Source: Amyloporia xantha
Taxonomy: Eukaryota > Basidiomycota > Agaricomycetes > Polyporales > Adustoporiaceae
Length of the DNA: 64,000 bases
NCBI GenBank assembly: GCA_036971615.1
Contig: JAYKKR010000004.1
Span: forward strand, 1,116,001-1,180,000
Direction: 5' to 3'
The position numbers and the translations under genes are program-made. Positions 43,181 through 55,479 of this stretch are shown here, piece after piece (position 1 is the first letter of the stretch; every line of letters begins with the position of its first letter). The notes under the pieces were generated by a model. It made no database searches, was not told where the DNA came from, and saw only the letters and a program-made list of their open reading frames with translations.

Positions 43181-43317
43181 ATTGTATTTATTTCGCTTGG
43201 ATGGAATCCTCTCGTTAGATAGAATATGTCATGCGTTTATGTATTCGGTATACATTCATGAGCAACTTTATCTTACTGTTCCGTAGCAGCTCGAGTATTT
43301 CTACTGATTGCCACAAC

Positions 43318-44843
43318 CTATTTCTTGGCCTGCATGCGTTCATCAAAGAAAGCTCGTATATCTGCTTCGGTGACCTCCTTGTCTTCCTGTGCGAAAGGTC
43401 TGAGATGACTCATCAGGTCATCGCTGTATATTAGCATTAGGAACACGAACAGTATCATAAATGAATAGTCAATGTCGTGCCAACCGTGGAACAGGAATGC
43501 CAAACGTACCGCATCTGATTAAATGCCCTTATACTATCTAGGGCCTGTTCCCGGGGCAACTGCTGCAATGCACGTAGCCCAAGCTCCTCCAAGGACAAAC
43601 CTGATGACGAACAATGAGTGTGAGCCTCGATATCGATGACATTGGAATAAATGCTACAAACCGGAGTCTGGATCCTCAGGGGGTTCATAGGTCTCTTCCT
43701 CTTCGAGAAGAAACGCATGCGCCTCCAGCGATGGTAAACACTAGACCGGGAATGATGAGCATTACTAAGTAAAGTTGCAGGCGAGCAAACAACCTACGGA
43801 AGCACATCTACACCACCGGTCTCGCCAGCCTTCAGTCATGAACATGTCTCCTTCACCGAGGGGATTACTAGTTTCCGCTTCTGACGTGGCCACGGTACTC
43901 TGATCTTTTGAGAGAATCTTTTGGGCGACTACATTCGCAGGCGGCGCAAGACATGGCGAGGATGAGGGCTCCGCTGATACCCGTGCCCGTTTCGCATTAG
44001 GGGCGTCAGCATCTAGAGGTGACCGCGCCCGCTTCTCTCCTACGTCAGATGCACGGTGGTCGTCAGTTGCTTGTACTTCGACAGTCACGTCGTCTCGATC
44101 GCGCCCAATAATCTTCCACCAGTCTTTCTGACTGTCTCGGACGACCATGAGAACACCTGGTGTACCCGCGTACCGCCGCAACGTTGGGATTGTGCGCACG
44201 CATGCGCTGCAGACGAGAGAGTCGTAGTCGGAAGCGCGGATGAGCGGTGGTGGTAGGTCAGACGAAGACGCGTTGGATGCAGCATCGTCTGCGAGCTCCG
44301 GCTGAGCGGTCGTTTCTGTAGGCTCGGGAGTGGGCCCTCGTGAAGAAGGACGCTCGCGGAGGTTAAGGCACGACTCATGAAACCAGTCCTAGGAGATAAA
44401 AGGTGAGATCATAATATCTCGGCCCGACACGAGCGCACCTCACAGGCAAGACACTGGATCATCGTCTCTCGCTCATTCTGCGCGTCGTATTCCCGTCCAC
44501 ACCTACAAAACACACCCTGAAAGTTCTGCCCGTAAAGGTTTCCTGTATTTTCTTCCTCACTCGTCGTGTGCAACGTACATGCGTGAGGGATGGCCTTGGT
44601 AGGGCAATCACACCGGAAGTTACGCTTTGGAAAAAGCTCGAGCTGCTCGTGGTTGGTATGGCAGGCAATTGAGCACGCAGAGCAAATCCCTCTCGGCTCC
44701 CGACAGGTTAAACAAAGATAGACTGCTTGGCGTACAGGACCTAGGGGATAGGTACACTGCGAGAATTGGTGAGGCAGCGCCTCGGATGCGGCTTGGACAA
44801 GAGAAGTTTGGGTATCAAGGATGGAAGACAAGGTCTGCGACAT
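43318..44843 (-). CDS. UBR7: UBR7/Mlo2-type putative E3 ubiquitin ligase
   Basis: UBR7 family proteins combine a UBR box (N-degron-type zinc fold) with a PHD-like finger. Exon 1 (44439-44843) starts MSQTLSSILDTQTSL and contains the UBR box: CTYPLGPVRQAVYLCLTC, GICSACSIACHTNHE, FPKRNFRCDCPT; it then begins the PHD-like module FCRCGREYD..MIQCLACE, which continues across the intron into exon 2 (to 44388) as DWFHESCLNL, later CSACVR. Exon 2 also has a variable basic linker. Small 3' exons give CLPSLEAHAFLLEEEETYEPP, LSLEELGLRALQQLPREQALD and DDLMSHLRPFAQEDKEVTEAD, a well-conserved UBR7 C-terminus ending at 43318. An alternative start at 44891, or an upstream exon spliced near there, is possible. 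The gene sits between two inverted repeat copies. Confidence 0.92.
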
Positions 44844-45824
44844 TTTTGAGGTGATTTGAGCCTCTTCGACACAGAGATCGAGAGCCTGCAATGGTTGAAA
44901 TCAAGTTGAAAGGAATATCTTTGAGTCCAGGATCAACAAGTTCGTCACCAGAGCTGAGAGAACGGGGTGATGAAGCGCCCGCGAATGATTGAAAAGTCCG
45001 GATAGGTTCATCATAGGTCACAGATTCCAATGCCCTGCCACATACCGCCAAACCCCCTACCAAGTAACAATTATGGCTGGACGACGCTGATCTCTTGCAT
45101 GATGTTACAATACTGTACCACATCCTGAAGCTGTCGGCATTATCCAGTTATACTGTAATACTTATACTAGAAAGCTCGTGCCGGCACAACAGTACTGTAT
45201 TTGTATTTTATAGGACAGTTTCGCGATTAATACCCCTCAAACGACTCAGAACACACCAGCTATGTTAGGGTAATGTGAAGGCTGTACAAAGACCTTCTCT
45301 TCCTAGACGTCTGGATGTGCGACCGTTACTTCAGCTCATACCATATGCAATCGCCACTGACGATAATTTGTGGCGTAATCGAATGTAAGAAGCTTTAGAC
45401 CAGCCGTCGCCGTCGAAATAGTTTACTGAACATCGATTCGGCGCACCTTTGATTTCGACCAGACACCTTGGATAAATTGAATCGTAATCCTGGCTTACTC
45501 ACAGCAACTGAAATCATTCTCTACAAATTGACTTGAACGCACACACAGAATAATTGATTACACACAAGAGGTAAATTATATCCCAGGATGAAGTTACCCA
45601 CAAAGGGCAGTGAAGAAAAAAATTAAGACCAGACCGACAGCGCAAGAGTAGTCTGAATCGGGTTGCGCGGACATAGTCCAATATGCGAGCCGCGAAGTGA
45701 GCTGAAGAACGGACACTGCCAGCAGCTATCATTCACCTTATCCGTCTCAACAGAATGGCTTTGGTGCACAATGTACCACATAACACGGCCAAGTACCCGA
45801 TATTGCACGGGCGGAGACAAGATA

Positions 45825-46988
45825 CAGTAGACAATCTCATAATGCATGAGCTCGTGATGCATAAAATGTCATAATGCATGAGCTGAGCCGGGGACCAACG
45901 TCGTCCGCGGATATTTATGCATACTATTTCATAATGCATAATGCATAGCCATATTGGGGTTATGCATTATTATATAGAGGGGTTTTACCATGTTTCGAAT
46001 CGAAATTTATGCATTTGTGAATCACACCCGCGCGTAAAAATTGCGTGAACACTTCTGATTAAGGCTCCAACTATTTAGTTTATGTTTACAGAAAATCAGT
46101 ATTTAAACAGTAAATAGTATATAGATAGTAAATAAACAGTAAATAAACGGTATAAATGGTACATATACATATAAGAAAAAGAAAGCAGTATGTCCTCAAA
46201 ATCTTCAATAACCCTTTATACAGCCAACACTCAGTGCCACAGTCTGTGCCTGTGATGAATATCATCAACACAAAGATGGTATGAAAAGAAATTAGTCATG
46301 ATTTTTCATCAAAATGGGAGTATTTCCCTCCTTCTCTCAAATAACTGTGCAAATATCTCCCAATAAAAGTGATTATCTATCAAGTGAAGCCAGTTACATG
46401 TGACTTCTGGATGTCAGACCTGTTCTGGCCTTGTTGGATGCATGATATTTAACATCTCCTAGAAAAAATGTGTCACATCTGTTTACTGTTTACATACTGT
46501 TTATTTACCATTTACCGGGGTAGGGGTAGTTAAACATAAACAGTATACAGTTATAACCATTTATAAACGGTAAATAGATGAAATGGTTGGAGCCTTACTT
46601 CTGATCAGCATACTTGAAGCATTAGACGGTTCCGAAGCTTCAGGCATACCTTTGCCCGGACATCAACACACTTGCCAACCATGTCAAAGCTTGACTTCAT
46701 GTCTCAGACACAGACAAGTTTGGAGTCTGCTTGGGGTCTCAAAGAGTAATTTTCTTATGTTCTCATTGAATATCGCACATACTAGCTACATATTCCTATA
46801 AATCGCACCGGACACTTCACCGTATTGCGCACAAAGATGAGTGGCTGACAGGCTGTGACATTTTTGGCTGGAGGTCACATTGATCACACAACGTGACACC
46901 AGACGTGACCCATATGGTCATGCATAAGATCTCATAATGCATAAGCCGACCCGGGGACGAACCCTATGCATTATGAGATTGTCTACTG
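45825..46988. mobile_element. TA-flanked inverted-repeat element (MITE-like), AT-rich
   Basis: Ends are perfect inverted repeats of 23 bp starting CAGTAGACAATC, flanked by TA at 45823-45824 and 46989-46990. Sub-terminal copies of CATAATGCAT followed by a CCGGGGAC block occur near both ends (45868-45900 and 46932-46962), along with several ATGCAT palindromes. No transposase frame. It contains the nested hAT-type MITE 46060-46597; without it the element would be about 620 bp. The TA duplication and CAGT end resemble the element at 3109, although the terminal sequences differ. Confidence 0.75.
46060..46597. mobile_element. hAT-type MITE nested inside the 45825-46988 element
   Basis: Left end TAAGGCTCCAAC and right end GTTGGAGCCTTA are perfect 12-bp inverted repeats, with imperfect extension inward. 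The 8 bp CTTCTGAT is duplicated on both sides (46052-46059 and 46598-46605). An 8-bp duplication with a TA-GG-like tip is the hAT hallmark. The 538-bp interior is very AT-rich and full of AAACAGTAAATA-type short repeats near both ends; it encodes nothing recognisable. Confidence 0.85.
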
Positions 46989-47472
46989 TAGAATAGGGAA
47001 GATAATCACTGGCCACCTCGCAAGGCATGCCCGCCCAATCTCCACGACGTTTCCCAAAACCACCAAAGCGCTCCGAAGCGTTCCCTCGTCCAAGGAGGAG
47101 TCTCCGGGATCATCCCAAATTCCGACGAGACACTGACGACAGAAGAGCAGGTGGGTGAGTTTCTGATACGTCGTGCAGTCGATTACGACTGAGCCCTGCT
47201 AGAGCCGATCAAGGAAGACTAGAACACTCAGACCTTAGCCCGCTCACGAAGAGGATCGTCAAAGACGACCTGTACGGTGTGAGCCTCGCGGCTTTCACGC
47301 TGTCGAGTATGGTCTGGTCGTAGGAAAAAACTGTGAAGACAGGCCTTTTATCTCTTTGCCTTATTTGGCAATGTCTCCTTATCTCAGATAGTCTCGCATT
47401 AACATTACCGGAATGCGATCTGGTGCCCGCCCGCACCCAGACCGAGGTTTGACTCGACGGCCTCTCTCTCAA

Positions 47473-47481
47473 TATATATTA
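47473..47481 (+). promoter_or_regulatory. TATA box of the HyuB gene
   Basis: TATATATTA 48-56 bp upstream of the start codon at 47529, followed by a pyrimidine-rich leader. It suggests that transcription really begins here and not further upstream. Confidence 0.5.
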
Positions 47482-47528
47482 AGGAGGCAAAACAGGGGAA
47501 CGCAATCCCAGCTCTTTCTTCTCCAGTC

Positions 47529-50090
47529 ATGTCGTCCTCAATCCCTCCGCCGAACTACAAAGCGGCCGACCCGATCCTTCTGACGCTCTTTGCCAATCGG
47601 TTCATGAGCGTCGCAGAGGCAATGGGCCGTTCGCTGCAGCAGACGGCGATTAGCACGAATATCAAAGAGCGGCTTGACTTCTCGTGTGCTTTGTTTGCCC
47701 CTGATGGAGATCTGGTCGCGAATGCGCCGTTCATTCCGATTCATTTGGGGTCAATGAGCTTGTGAGTCCACCTTACTATCTGCGGCCCGAGAGATATTGT
47801 AAGGGGCGACTTTATATTGTCGCATTTGATATCTATTCGGCGTGGATGTTACAAAGTTGAACAAGCTTGCAAGCCGACATCGACGTTGATTCAGAAAGTG
47901 GACCGGACGCCTATTATAGGTTTCTATTTCATTTCCCAGTGCATGCTACCTGCAGCAAGCAGCCACTGTTCTGGACATAGAATCGATGGATCACAGCTAC
48001 TAGGAGTCGTCCATCCGTAATGCTTCTGAATTTAGCTGGTTGGATACGTGCGCGTTGATGCATAGCGTAACGTGGACTAAGATACTGGAGATGTTCAGCT
48101 TTTCTTCAGGCGGCTGCTTTGAAACCTCTGTCTTTTATGGCGTGGCTGACAGTCTCTTCATAGCGCTGTGCGATACCAGATGAAACTGCACGAGAAAGAC
48201 CTCAAGCCCGGTGATGTCCTAATGACTAACTCACCATATGCAGGTGGCTCGTACGTCCTTCATCTTGTCCTATTATCCTTGACTCACCTTTCTCTAGGCA
48301 TTTACCGGACATAACCATCATTAGCCCCGTGTTCGACACGAACACGAACAAGATAATCTTCTTCACGGCATCGCGTGGACATCACGCAGATATCGGCGGC
48401 ATCTTGCCCGGGTCGATGCCGCCAACGTCGACGAACATTTTCGAAGAGGGTGCGAACATAGTGAGCTTCAAGATCGTTAGCGGAGGCTTGTATGACCGCG
48501 ATGGCTTGGTGGACTACATGGTGAACCAGCCCGCTCAGTACCCGGGGAGTTCGGGTTGCCGCAACATCAAGGATGTCGAGAGCGATTTGAAGGCGGTGAG
48601 TCGCCTTCCCAGGTCAGTGTGTTGTCGAGACTCTGACGAGATGATTGCAGCAAATTGCCGCTAATCACAAGGGGATTCAACTCATTCAAGCTAGTACGTG
48701 GGCAAATTCTACAGAGTGGGCGGGTGCTGATCCGTCACAGTCGTCGATGACTATGGCCTGGAGACGGTGCAGGAATACATGTTCCACATTCGGGCGAACG
48801 CCGAGGCGTCCGTTCGCAATCTGCTGAAGGACGTCGTCCAGCGTGCAGGAACAAACGTTCTCACTGCTATCGACTATCTAGACGACGGCTCCCCTGTGCG
48901 CATTCTCTTTTCTCCATAGTCTTAGTCCTCATGTTTCTTTTTGTTTATCAGATCCAGCTCAAAGTAGACATCAACGAGGAGGATGGCTCGGCGATGTGCG
49001 ACTTTGAAGGCACAGGTTGCGAAATTCGAGGAAATCTCAATGCGCCGATATCCGTCGTCCATTCGGCGGTCATTTATTGCATGCGTGCGATGCTGAACAT
49101 GGACATCCCGCTAAATGCAGGCTGCTTGGTCCCCATCACCGTCAAGATTCCCGAGGGGTCGCTGCTCTCGCCCTCGCGTACTGCCGCCGTATGTGGTGGG
49201 AACGTGTTGACATCGCAGCGGCTTGTCGACGTGGTGCTCAAGGCGTTCCATGCTTGTGCTGCGAGCCAGGGTTGCACGAAGTGGGGCTCTTTCTATTTTT
49301 CTATGTAAGATTTGCTGCTAAACTTGTTCTCTGCTTGCAGCAACTTGACATTCGGCGCTGGAGGGAAGGATAAGGACGGAAAGAATGTCGTTGGGTGGGG
49401 ATACTATGAGGTATGCCTGCTTCTCGCCTCTCTCCAGTCGGTCCTCTTACCGTTATATCAGACCATTGCCGGCGGTGCTGGTGCAGGCCCTGGATGGCAC
49501 GGTACATCCGGCATTCATACCCATATCACCAACACGCGTATCGGTGATGTTGAAATTCTCGAGAGGCGCTATCCCGTAATTGTGCATCAGTTCGGGATCA
49601 GGGAGGGTTCTGGTGGAAAAGGCAAATGGAGAGGTGGCGATGGAGCCGTTCGGGAGCTGGAATTCACACAGGGTTTGCAGGTGTCGATTCTCTCGGAGGT
49701 GAGTTCACAGCGCTAATGGAAAACATCGCGATGGTAACTCACGACATTATGCAGAGACGTACCCGCCAGCCGTATGGTATGGAGGGCGGTGGCCCTGGTG
49801 CCATGGGTAGAAACACTTGGGTCAAGCAGCCGCGCAAGGAGGACGGCGACCTTCCCCTGTCAGAGGAGGAGAAACCTCTGCCATTGCAGCCAAGAAAGAT
49901 AAACATCGGCGGCAAAGCGTCGGTATGGATGGGCAAGGGTGATCGCCTACTGATCGAGACGCCGGGTGCAGGGGCATGGGGAACATCCGATCCTGATACT
50001 GAGGAGGAGAATGCTGATCATAGCCATGTGAAGGCTTGGGCACCGCGAGGAAGCTTGGCGGAGAGGGAGGCTGCACAAGCAGGATTCTGA
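47529..50090 (+). CDS. 5-oxoprolinase-like protein reduced to the HyuB domain
   Basis: Fungal 5-oxoprolinases (about 1280 aa) hydrolyse 5-oxoproline with ATP and consist of a HyuA half followed by a HyuB half. Here only HyuB is encoded. Nine exons: 47529-47761, 48164-48250, 48298-48595, 48651-48693, 48741-48895, 48952-49280, 49341-49410, 49462-49698 and 49755-50090; 595 aa. Family blocks: [102 protein letters not shown] and [12 protein letters not shown]. The start codon coincides with the usual domain boundary and has its own TATA box, and no HyuA sequence is seen upstream, where the DNA is repeat-derived. The first intron is 402 nt, against 45-60 nt for the others. Without HyuA, ATP-dependent oxoprolinase activity is not expected unless a partner is supplied in trans. 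Confidence 0.88.
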
Positions 50091-52254
50091 TGTGACTGTC
50101 GAGGGGGAGGAACATATTTGGTGTAGCGGTTAACTGACCCTAGAATCTGTAGCTGTCCTGTGCTTGTGTCAAGACCAATCTGTATTCTTTTTGAGTTACT
50201 CGAGGCGGGTTCGCTCATTCGATGAAGTCTGCATGCGACCAAAGGTTCCCTGGTGTGACTGTAGTCTCCGTCGCTCGGTTAGTACAACTGAAGGACGCTG
50301 GATTCTATATAGCAAAATCACAGACTCCTGACACCTGACAATATCATTGGTATCATAACAATGTATGCTTTCTGGTTCTGTGAGTAAAGTCGGAAACAAA
50401 CATCAATTACAATATGTTCTGCCAGTGGCTCCCGAGACGGCGATCGGAGTGGCTGAGCACGGGATGTTGCAGCTGTCGTCAGGTTCGATGACATTTGGGG
50501 CGAGGCACCTCTCGGCGTCCTCATAGCGGAAGCAACTTAGAAAGAGACCGAAGAAGGGAGTATATGCCATACATAACACCGCTATGTAGGGAGATTGGTT
50601 GGTAGGTCGGAAGGAAATTTAACCTGGAGGAACTAATCGGACATTGCCGACTTAAGTATGATCGTCGTTCGAAGAAAGGTTGGTTGCCAAATTCCAGCTA
50701 CTACTATAGTGGCAACTTACTAGGTCCATTAGCTTCATCGTGCTGTGCTCTTTACTTTGCATATTCGCTCGGTGATTTGGGATAGAAATTGTCATCAAAA
50801 TGTTCACTACAGTCTTGGGATGCCGGGCACTCCAGTACTGCTCCTAGCCTCGACAGTCGACACATGACTGACTCTAAAAAGCTTCTGCAGCCGGAAGAAC
50901 TGAGTCACCTTTCGGTCAAAAGAAAATGACGCCTCCGATTGACAGTCAATTCACAATATACGCCTGATGGCAGTCAGCCGTCATATCAAGACGCTCAACA
51001 AGCGATGTGGAGTCCTGGATGTCAGTTCCGCTCTACTGCCGTGACAGAAGTACGTAGACTTGTTACATGCGTGCCCACCCATTCTTCGTCTAATCACCGG
51101 CTCGTCCGATGCTTGCCCACGGACCAATTGAAAATATGTGCGCAATACTCAGGACTGACGGTACAGTCATTTTATTCTCTATTTTCTCTGAGCATTGCAG
51201 TCAACTTGGGCATGTCAACTTGGGCATTATATTGCACAATGCTAGACTCCTTTTATGGAATTCTTTTTGCAGCAGACTCGCCGGACACATATGTGCCGAA
51301 ATAATGAACATGTCATAACTCAGCTTCGGTGACCGGCGCTGTCGAAGGCCGCATCAGATATACAGTCTCCACTACTGAACATGGGGCTTCCCCGGAATGG
51401 TTATGCCAAACACCATCATCAGGTACGTGCCGTGCTCTGTGCCACCTGGCTTAAGTGATTCACTGCTCCAGAAATCTAAGCACAACTCTTGTAGGCATTA
51501 GATTCGCTGGCTGGTCCTCAATACGTTTTTTGGAAATACAGGAACTACTCACGATCTATTGGCCACCACCGCACTGTGGTCGCGGTTACAAGGTAGACAG
51601 TCGAACGTGCGATGTCTACAAGTACAGAGTCAAATGAGCTGACTTCTTACCACACACAAACGGCGGTGTACTTGTTCTGATGCGGTAGACCAGAACGCCT
51701 TTTGAAATTAACGTCGAATGTGGACCTTGCCGGACAACACCTGACTTCTCCTAGTCAGAGTCTGGTCTGACTGCCGACGAACGTTGCCACATTATTTGCA
51801 CAGTTTCTATAGCTTGATATGCGCGTGCAATCAGACGACGTAAGTCAAAGCGCGTCAAGACATTTCCGAGGCAGTATGCATGGCCTAATTCGGATTCGGT
51901 TGGCCGTCCAATGGATCCGGAAGAATCGACTTCAGGGCCATAATCCATGTAATCTGATGCACACAAAATGGGGCCACATCTTAGCGATGTCACCGCCCAT
52001 ACCGTACATTGCATCCGCGTCGGTGAAAAAAATTCCCAAAGGACCTGCAATGCAATTCTGGCGACTGCTTACGGATGAGTGTGTCTTTCTTGGAAGGGAC
52101 GTGCCGCATTTTCATAGCCACGTACCTTATTGTACGACGAGGCTCGCTTTTACGGCGATCTAACGATGACGTGGACAAACCTCACATGATCCAGGCTCGT
52201 CTACTCTTGTACGGCATAACTCCATGAGAACGAATAGATTTCTCGTCACAAGCA
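50091..52254. other. About 2.2 kb without a supported gene
   Basis: Reading frames up to about 120 codons on both strands (for example 50939-51304 plus, 51819-52163 plus, 51751-52050 minus) show no domain and no consistent splicing. Probably intergenic or decayed sequence. The right end is the hydrophobin promoter. Confidence 0.4.
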
Positions 52255-52261
52255 TATAAAA
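52255..52261 (+). promoter_or_regulatory. TATA box of the hydrophobin gene
   Basis: TATAAAA about 90 bp upstream of the hydrophobin ATG, followed by a CACAAAGACCA-type leader; typical of strongly expressed fungal genes. Confidence 0.6.
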
Positions 52262-52346
52262 GGCCAGACATCTTGGCCACCAGTCAGCATCACCGCACAC
52301 AAAGACCAGTCATCCGCATCTAGCATCCAGTCGAACAGCCAATACT

Positions 52347-52841
52347 ATGTTCTCTCGCGCTCTCATTGTCTCCTCCTTGGCTCTCCTTGCGGTCGCCAGC
52401 CCTTGGAACACACCCACCACGACGGCCACGTCGACGACCACCTTGACGGTGACCGCTCCGGCTCCGACGGTGACCACTGAGAGCCAGTGCCCGACTTCGG
52501 AGCTCCAGTGCTGCCAGCCCTCCGAGGCTGTAAGTCTCCCATTGTCTCATTCTGTTGAGCAGCTCCAAGTGCTGATTTGTCTATGCGTTCAGGCGGACTC
52601 TGCTTCCGGACTTGCCCTCCTCAGTCTGCTTGGGATTGTCCTCGACGACACTAGCGTCCTCCTCGGGCTCGATTGCAACCCCATCCTGAGTGGAGGAGTT
52701 TGCAATGCGGAGCCTTACTGCTGCACTGACAACAGCGTGGTGAGTAATTGCCCATAGCAGTGCCTCTGAGTACGCTGCTTTACTCTGTGTTGATCCTTCT
52801 TGCAGAGCGACTTCATTTCCATCGGATGTGTCAGTGTATAG
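52347..52841 (+). CDS. Class I hydrophobin
   Basis: Small secreted amphipathic protein that coats aerial hyphae and fruiting surfaces. Three exons 52347-52529, 52593-52739 and 52806-52841; 121 aa. Signal peptide MFSRALIVSSLALLAVAS, a Thr-rich spacer, then eight cysteines in the hydrophobin pattern: QCPTSELQCC, LDCNPI, GGVC, YCC and IGC. The order C-CC-C-C-CC-C and the hydrophobic stretch LALLSLLGIVLDD between the second and third cysteine groups fit class I. The ending SDFISIGCVSV is the usual class I C-terminus and requires the last 36-nt exon; without it the eighth cysteine would be lost. Confidence 0.96.
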
Positions 52842-55479
52842 ATCCTTGCGCGTTCTCATGACTATCACGTTGCTGTACCTGTGTTCGTGGTGTAGTAACG
52901 GTTGTTGAGCGAGCTGCTTCTGGATTGATTCTCGTCATGTAACACGTCTTCCACAAATTGGATATCGATGGGCTTTGTTAATTGCTGTGCGCGCGCCGTG
53001 AATGATAGTGATAGACAAGATTATGTTGCAAAGTTAACGAATTGAACCCGCAAACATGAATTACTTAGATCAGTCCAGAAATGAGAACCCAGTCCGAGAG
53101 TGATGCCATCATCAATTGATACTGCACAGCTCCTAGCCGCTAGGCTCGATCGACCCCGGGCCCGCGGCATATGGATGCTTCCGCCGGGGGGCATCCAATG
53201 GGAGCGATCTCCATTGCTCCTGCAGCGCCGAACGTGCAAGGACTCTTATTTCTGTATCCTAGTAGACGGCTGACGTAACTGAGAATGGTGAGTATTGCTA
53301 GAGCCAACTGTCGGTCGCGCATTGAAAGTCAGTTTCAAGTTCACACCATTCGTGACCACCACACATTTTGTTTTATCAGGTCTCTTAGGGATCGCCCGCT
53401 GGCACTAGCTTCGTGAGCGTGCAAGACAACTGTCTGGACATCTACATGGTTCTCACTAGTGGAGGTCTCAAGGCAACTTGCTACTGGTAAAAGTACTACG
53501 TTGATCTTACACTCTTCTCGCGCTTAGTGCCGCCTGCATACGCCTGAGAATCACGCCGGCGGGTCCTTATACTCGGTAAAAATACTGTCAGCTTTGGCTC
53601 GGAGTATTCAAGTTGACTCGTCCCTATTTTTATTGCATTAGACTATTTATAGCGCAAGGAAAGCCTACCCGAACAGAAAAGGAGCTCGCGAGTTATGGAT
53701 TGACTGTGTGCTCCTACTCATCCTGCGTGTGTGTACCTTATATTCTTGACTTGACGAAGGTCTGATCTATTTGACCAGCTCAGGGTTATCTCATGGCCTG
53801 TGGGATTATCCGCCGGTTCGTAGCTTGCTCCGAAACGTAATGACACTCACAACATCGTCATCGAGTGGCTTGATGCTGACCTACCATGTCTGATTTGTGA
53901 TCCCACTGACGTGTACTGCGGCCGAAACTTAACGTCAGTACTAGTGGCACATTATGAACCCTACAAATTTGTTGCCATGCTAGGAACATGCGTGCTCCGA
54001 GCCGTCAAGCGCGATGAAGGCGGCTGCGGAATATGCAACACTTTCAGAGGAGACTGGAATTGGTTCATTGGAAATACAAGGCCGAGGTACGACTGAGCCT
54101 GCGAGAGTGGATGTGTCGTGGTATGTGCTTATTTTAGATGTGGTCTACGGATTGCGACCTCGAGGCTTGGAAAACTCCGGATAAATGTCACTTTGTGTTC
54201 ACCGAGGGAGACACACCCAGCTTGAAACGCGTGCCTCAGCGCATTATACGCGCTGTACTCTCACGCGAATCGCACGCCCTCGACAGAGTGCTTGATGTTT
54301 CTTGCCTCTTGACATCTCCGATAGTCACTCTGTTTGTAACTTGCGACATGCCATTGTTGATCTTAGTTATTTTCCGATTACATGTAGGTTCTTGTCAGCA
54401 AAACGCCCTCCGCTACGGAGGATACTACGCTCTTCGGGGACTCCAAATCTCATGTGGACATGATCTAAGCGATCATACCTCGAAGGACGCGAGTATCGGC
54501 GATTAGAAGGTCTGTAGCCTAAGTATTTTATTTGACAGATGGTGTACTCGCTCCCGCTGTCAGTCGTGACGTCCTCTCCACAAGATGATGGACGCCGGGG
54601 TCTCTCGGCCTCTAGAGCAGTCCGCATGACAGATCTGTGCCTAGGAAAGCCGACGGTTCTGTCCTCGAAATGGATGCGGGTACTTACGAGAATTGAAGCC
54701 TATTCACTAAATGCAGATGGCTGAAACCGTAGAGCCCGGATGCAATGCTCCCGAATCCACGCCAGGCGCTCACGCGTCTACGCCAAAACCCTGCAGCCTG
54801 TCGTCGCCTTTTCTGGTACAAACCGCGGCTTGCTCGTCACGGCGGTCAGCCAAAAATATATCAATGCATTGATTCTTGCCCTGGCTTGGCAGCGTGACAC
54901 AACCTTTGTCAGGCTGCGATATTGTTGTCATTTTCGCGTCCAGGGCTAGCCCTTGCTGACGTCGTAATTCGTTCAGTTGTCTCACGCTCTGGCACATTTG
55001 TCCAAAGATGAAGTCGAACATCGTGATCATGTTGCCGTATATTCCATAAATGTTATGTTGGCGATACGTCACTGTCGCCCACCGATGCCGCCGGTCTAGG
55101 TCTGACGTCGAGCGCTGTGGTCGCGGCTTTTGTCTATCCGGATACGACGAGTCCGGCTACAACGTCCACGATGCAGAATTGCAGTGAAATTCCCATAGGG
55201 CGACTGCTGGACTGCACGAATCGAAGACCGGACGCTTCAGCCCAATTGACGTCCGAGTATCGGGGGCGACCACGTCTTATTGAAAGAAAGTGTCGCACGT
55301 ATACATACATGATCTACGGCTCTAGCATCGGCTGCATTCCTCGTGCCGTGTCGAGCGAGCGCGCGTCGAACAGAAGCGAGTAGAGAGAGCGCAGATCAGT
55401 TCCAATAGGTCAGGTTCGTCGTAAGGAGCCACGGCACCATCACCCACGGGCTGCCTGCATATATCAAGAACAAATATGG
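52842..55479. other. Degenerate intergenic region
   Basis: About 2.6 kb of short frames with no domain. Its right part may be further eroded sequence of the F-box pseudogene described next. Confidence 0.4.

Larger units (their letters stand above)
45590..47340 (-). repeat. Dispersed repeat, copy 2, inverted and interrupted
   Basis: Reverse-complement relative of 42560-43180. Block B matches at 45635-45659 and 45684-45707, block A at 47225-47246 and 47270-47284. The A-to-B distance is 405 bp in copy 1 and 1517 bp here; subtracting the TA-flanked element at 45825-46988 leaves about 350 bp, so the insertion post-dates the duplication. On the minus strand an ATAAAAG box precedes block A, as in copy 1. 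Confidence 0.65.

Noticed and set aside
44815..45123. 103-codon minus-strand frame upstream of UBR7
   Set aside because: Overlaps the UBR7 start in a different frame with no domain; at most it holds 5' leader sequence.
42560..47340. One full-length LTR retrotransposon spanning the two repeat copies
   Set aside because: The copies are inverted, not direct, and the interior is UBR7 with no gag, reverse transcriptase or integrase.
50939..51304. 121-codon plus-strand frame
   Set aside because: No similarity recognised and a composition like that of surrounding non-coding DNA.
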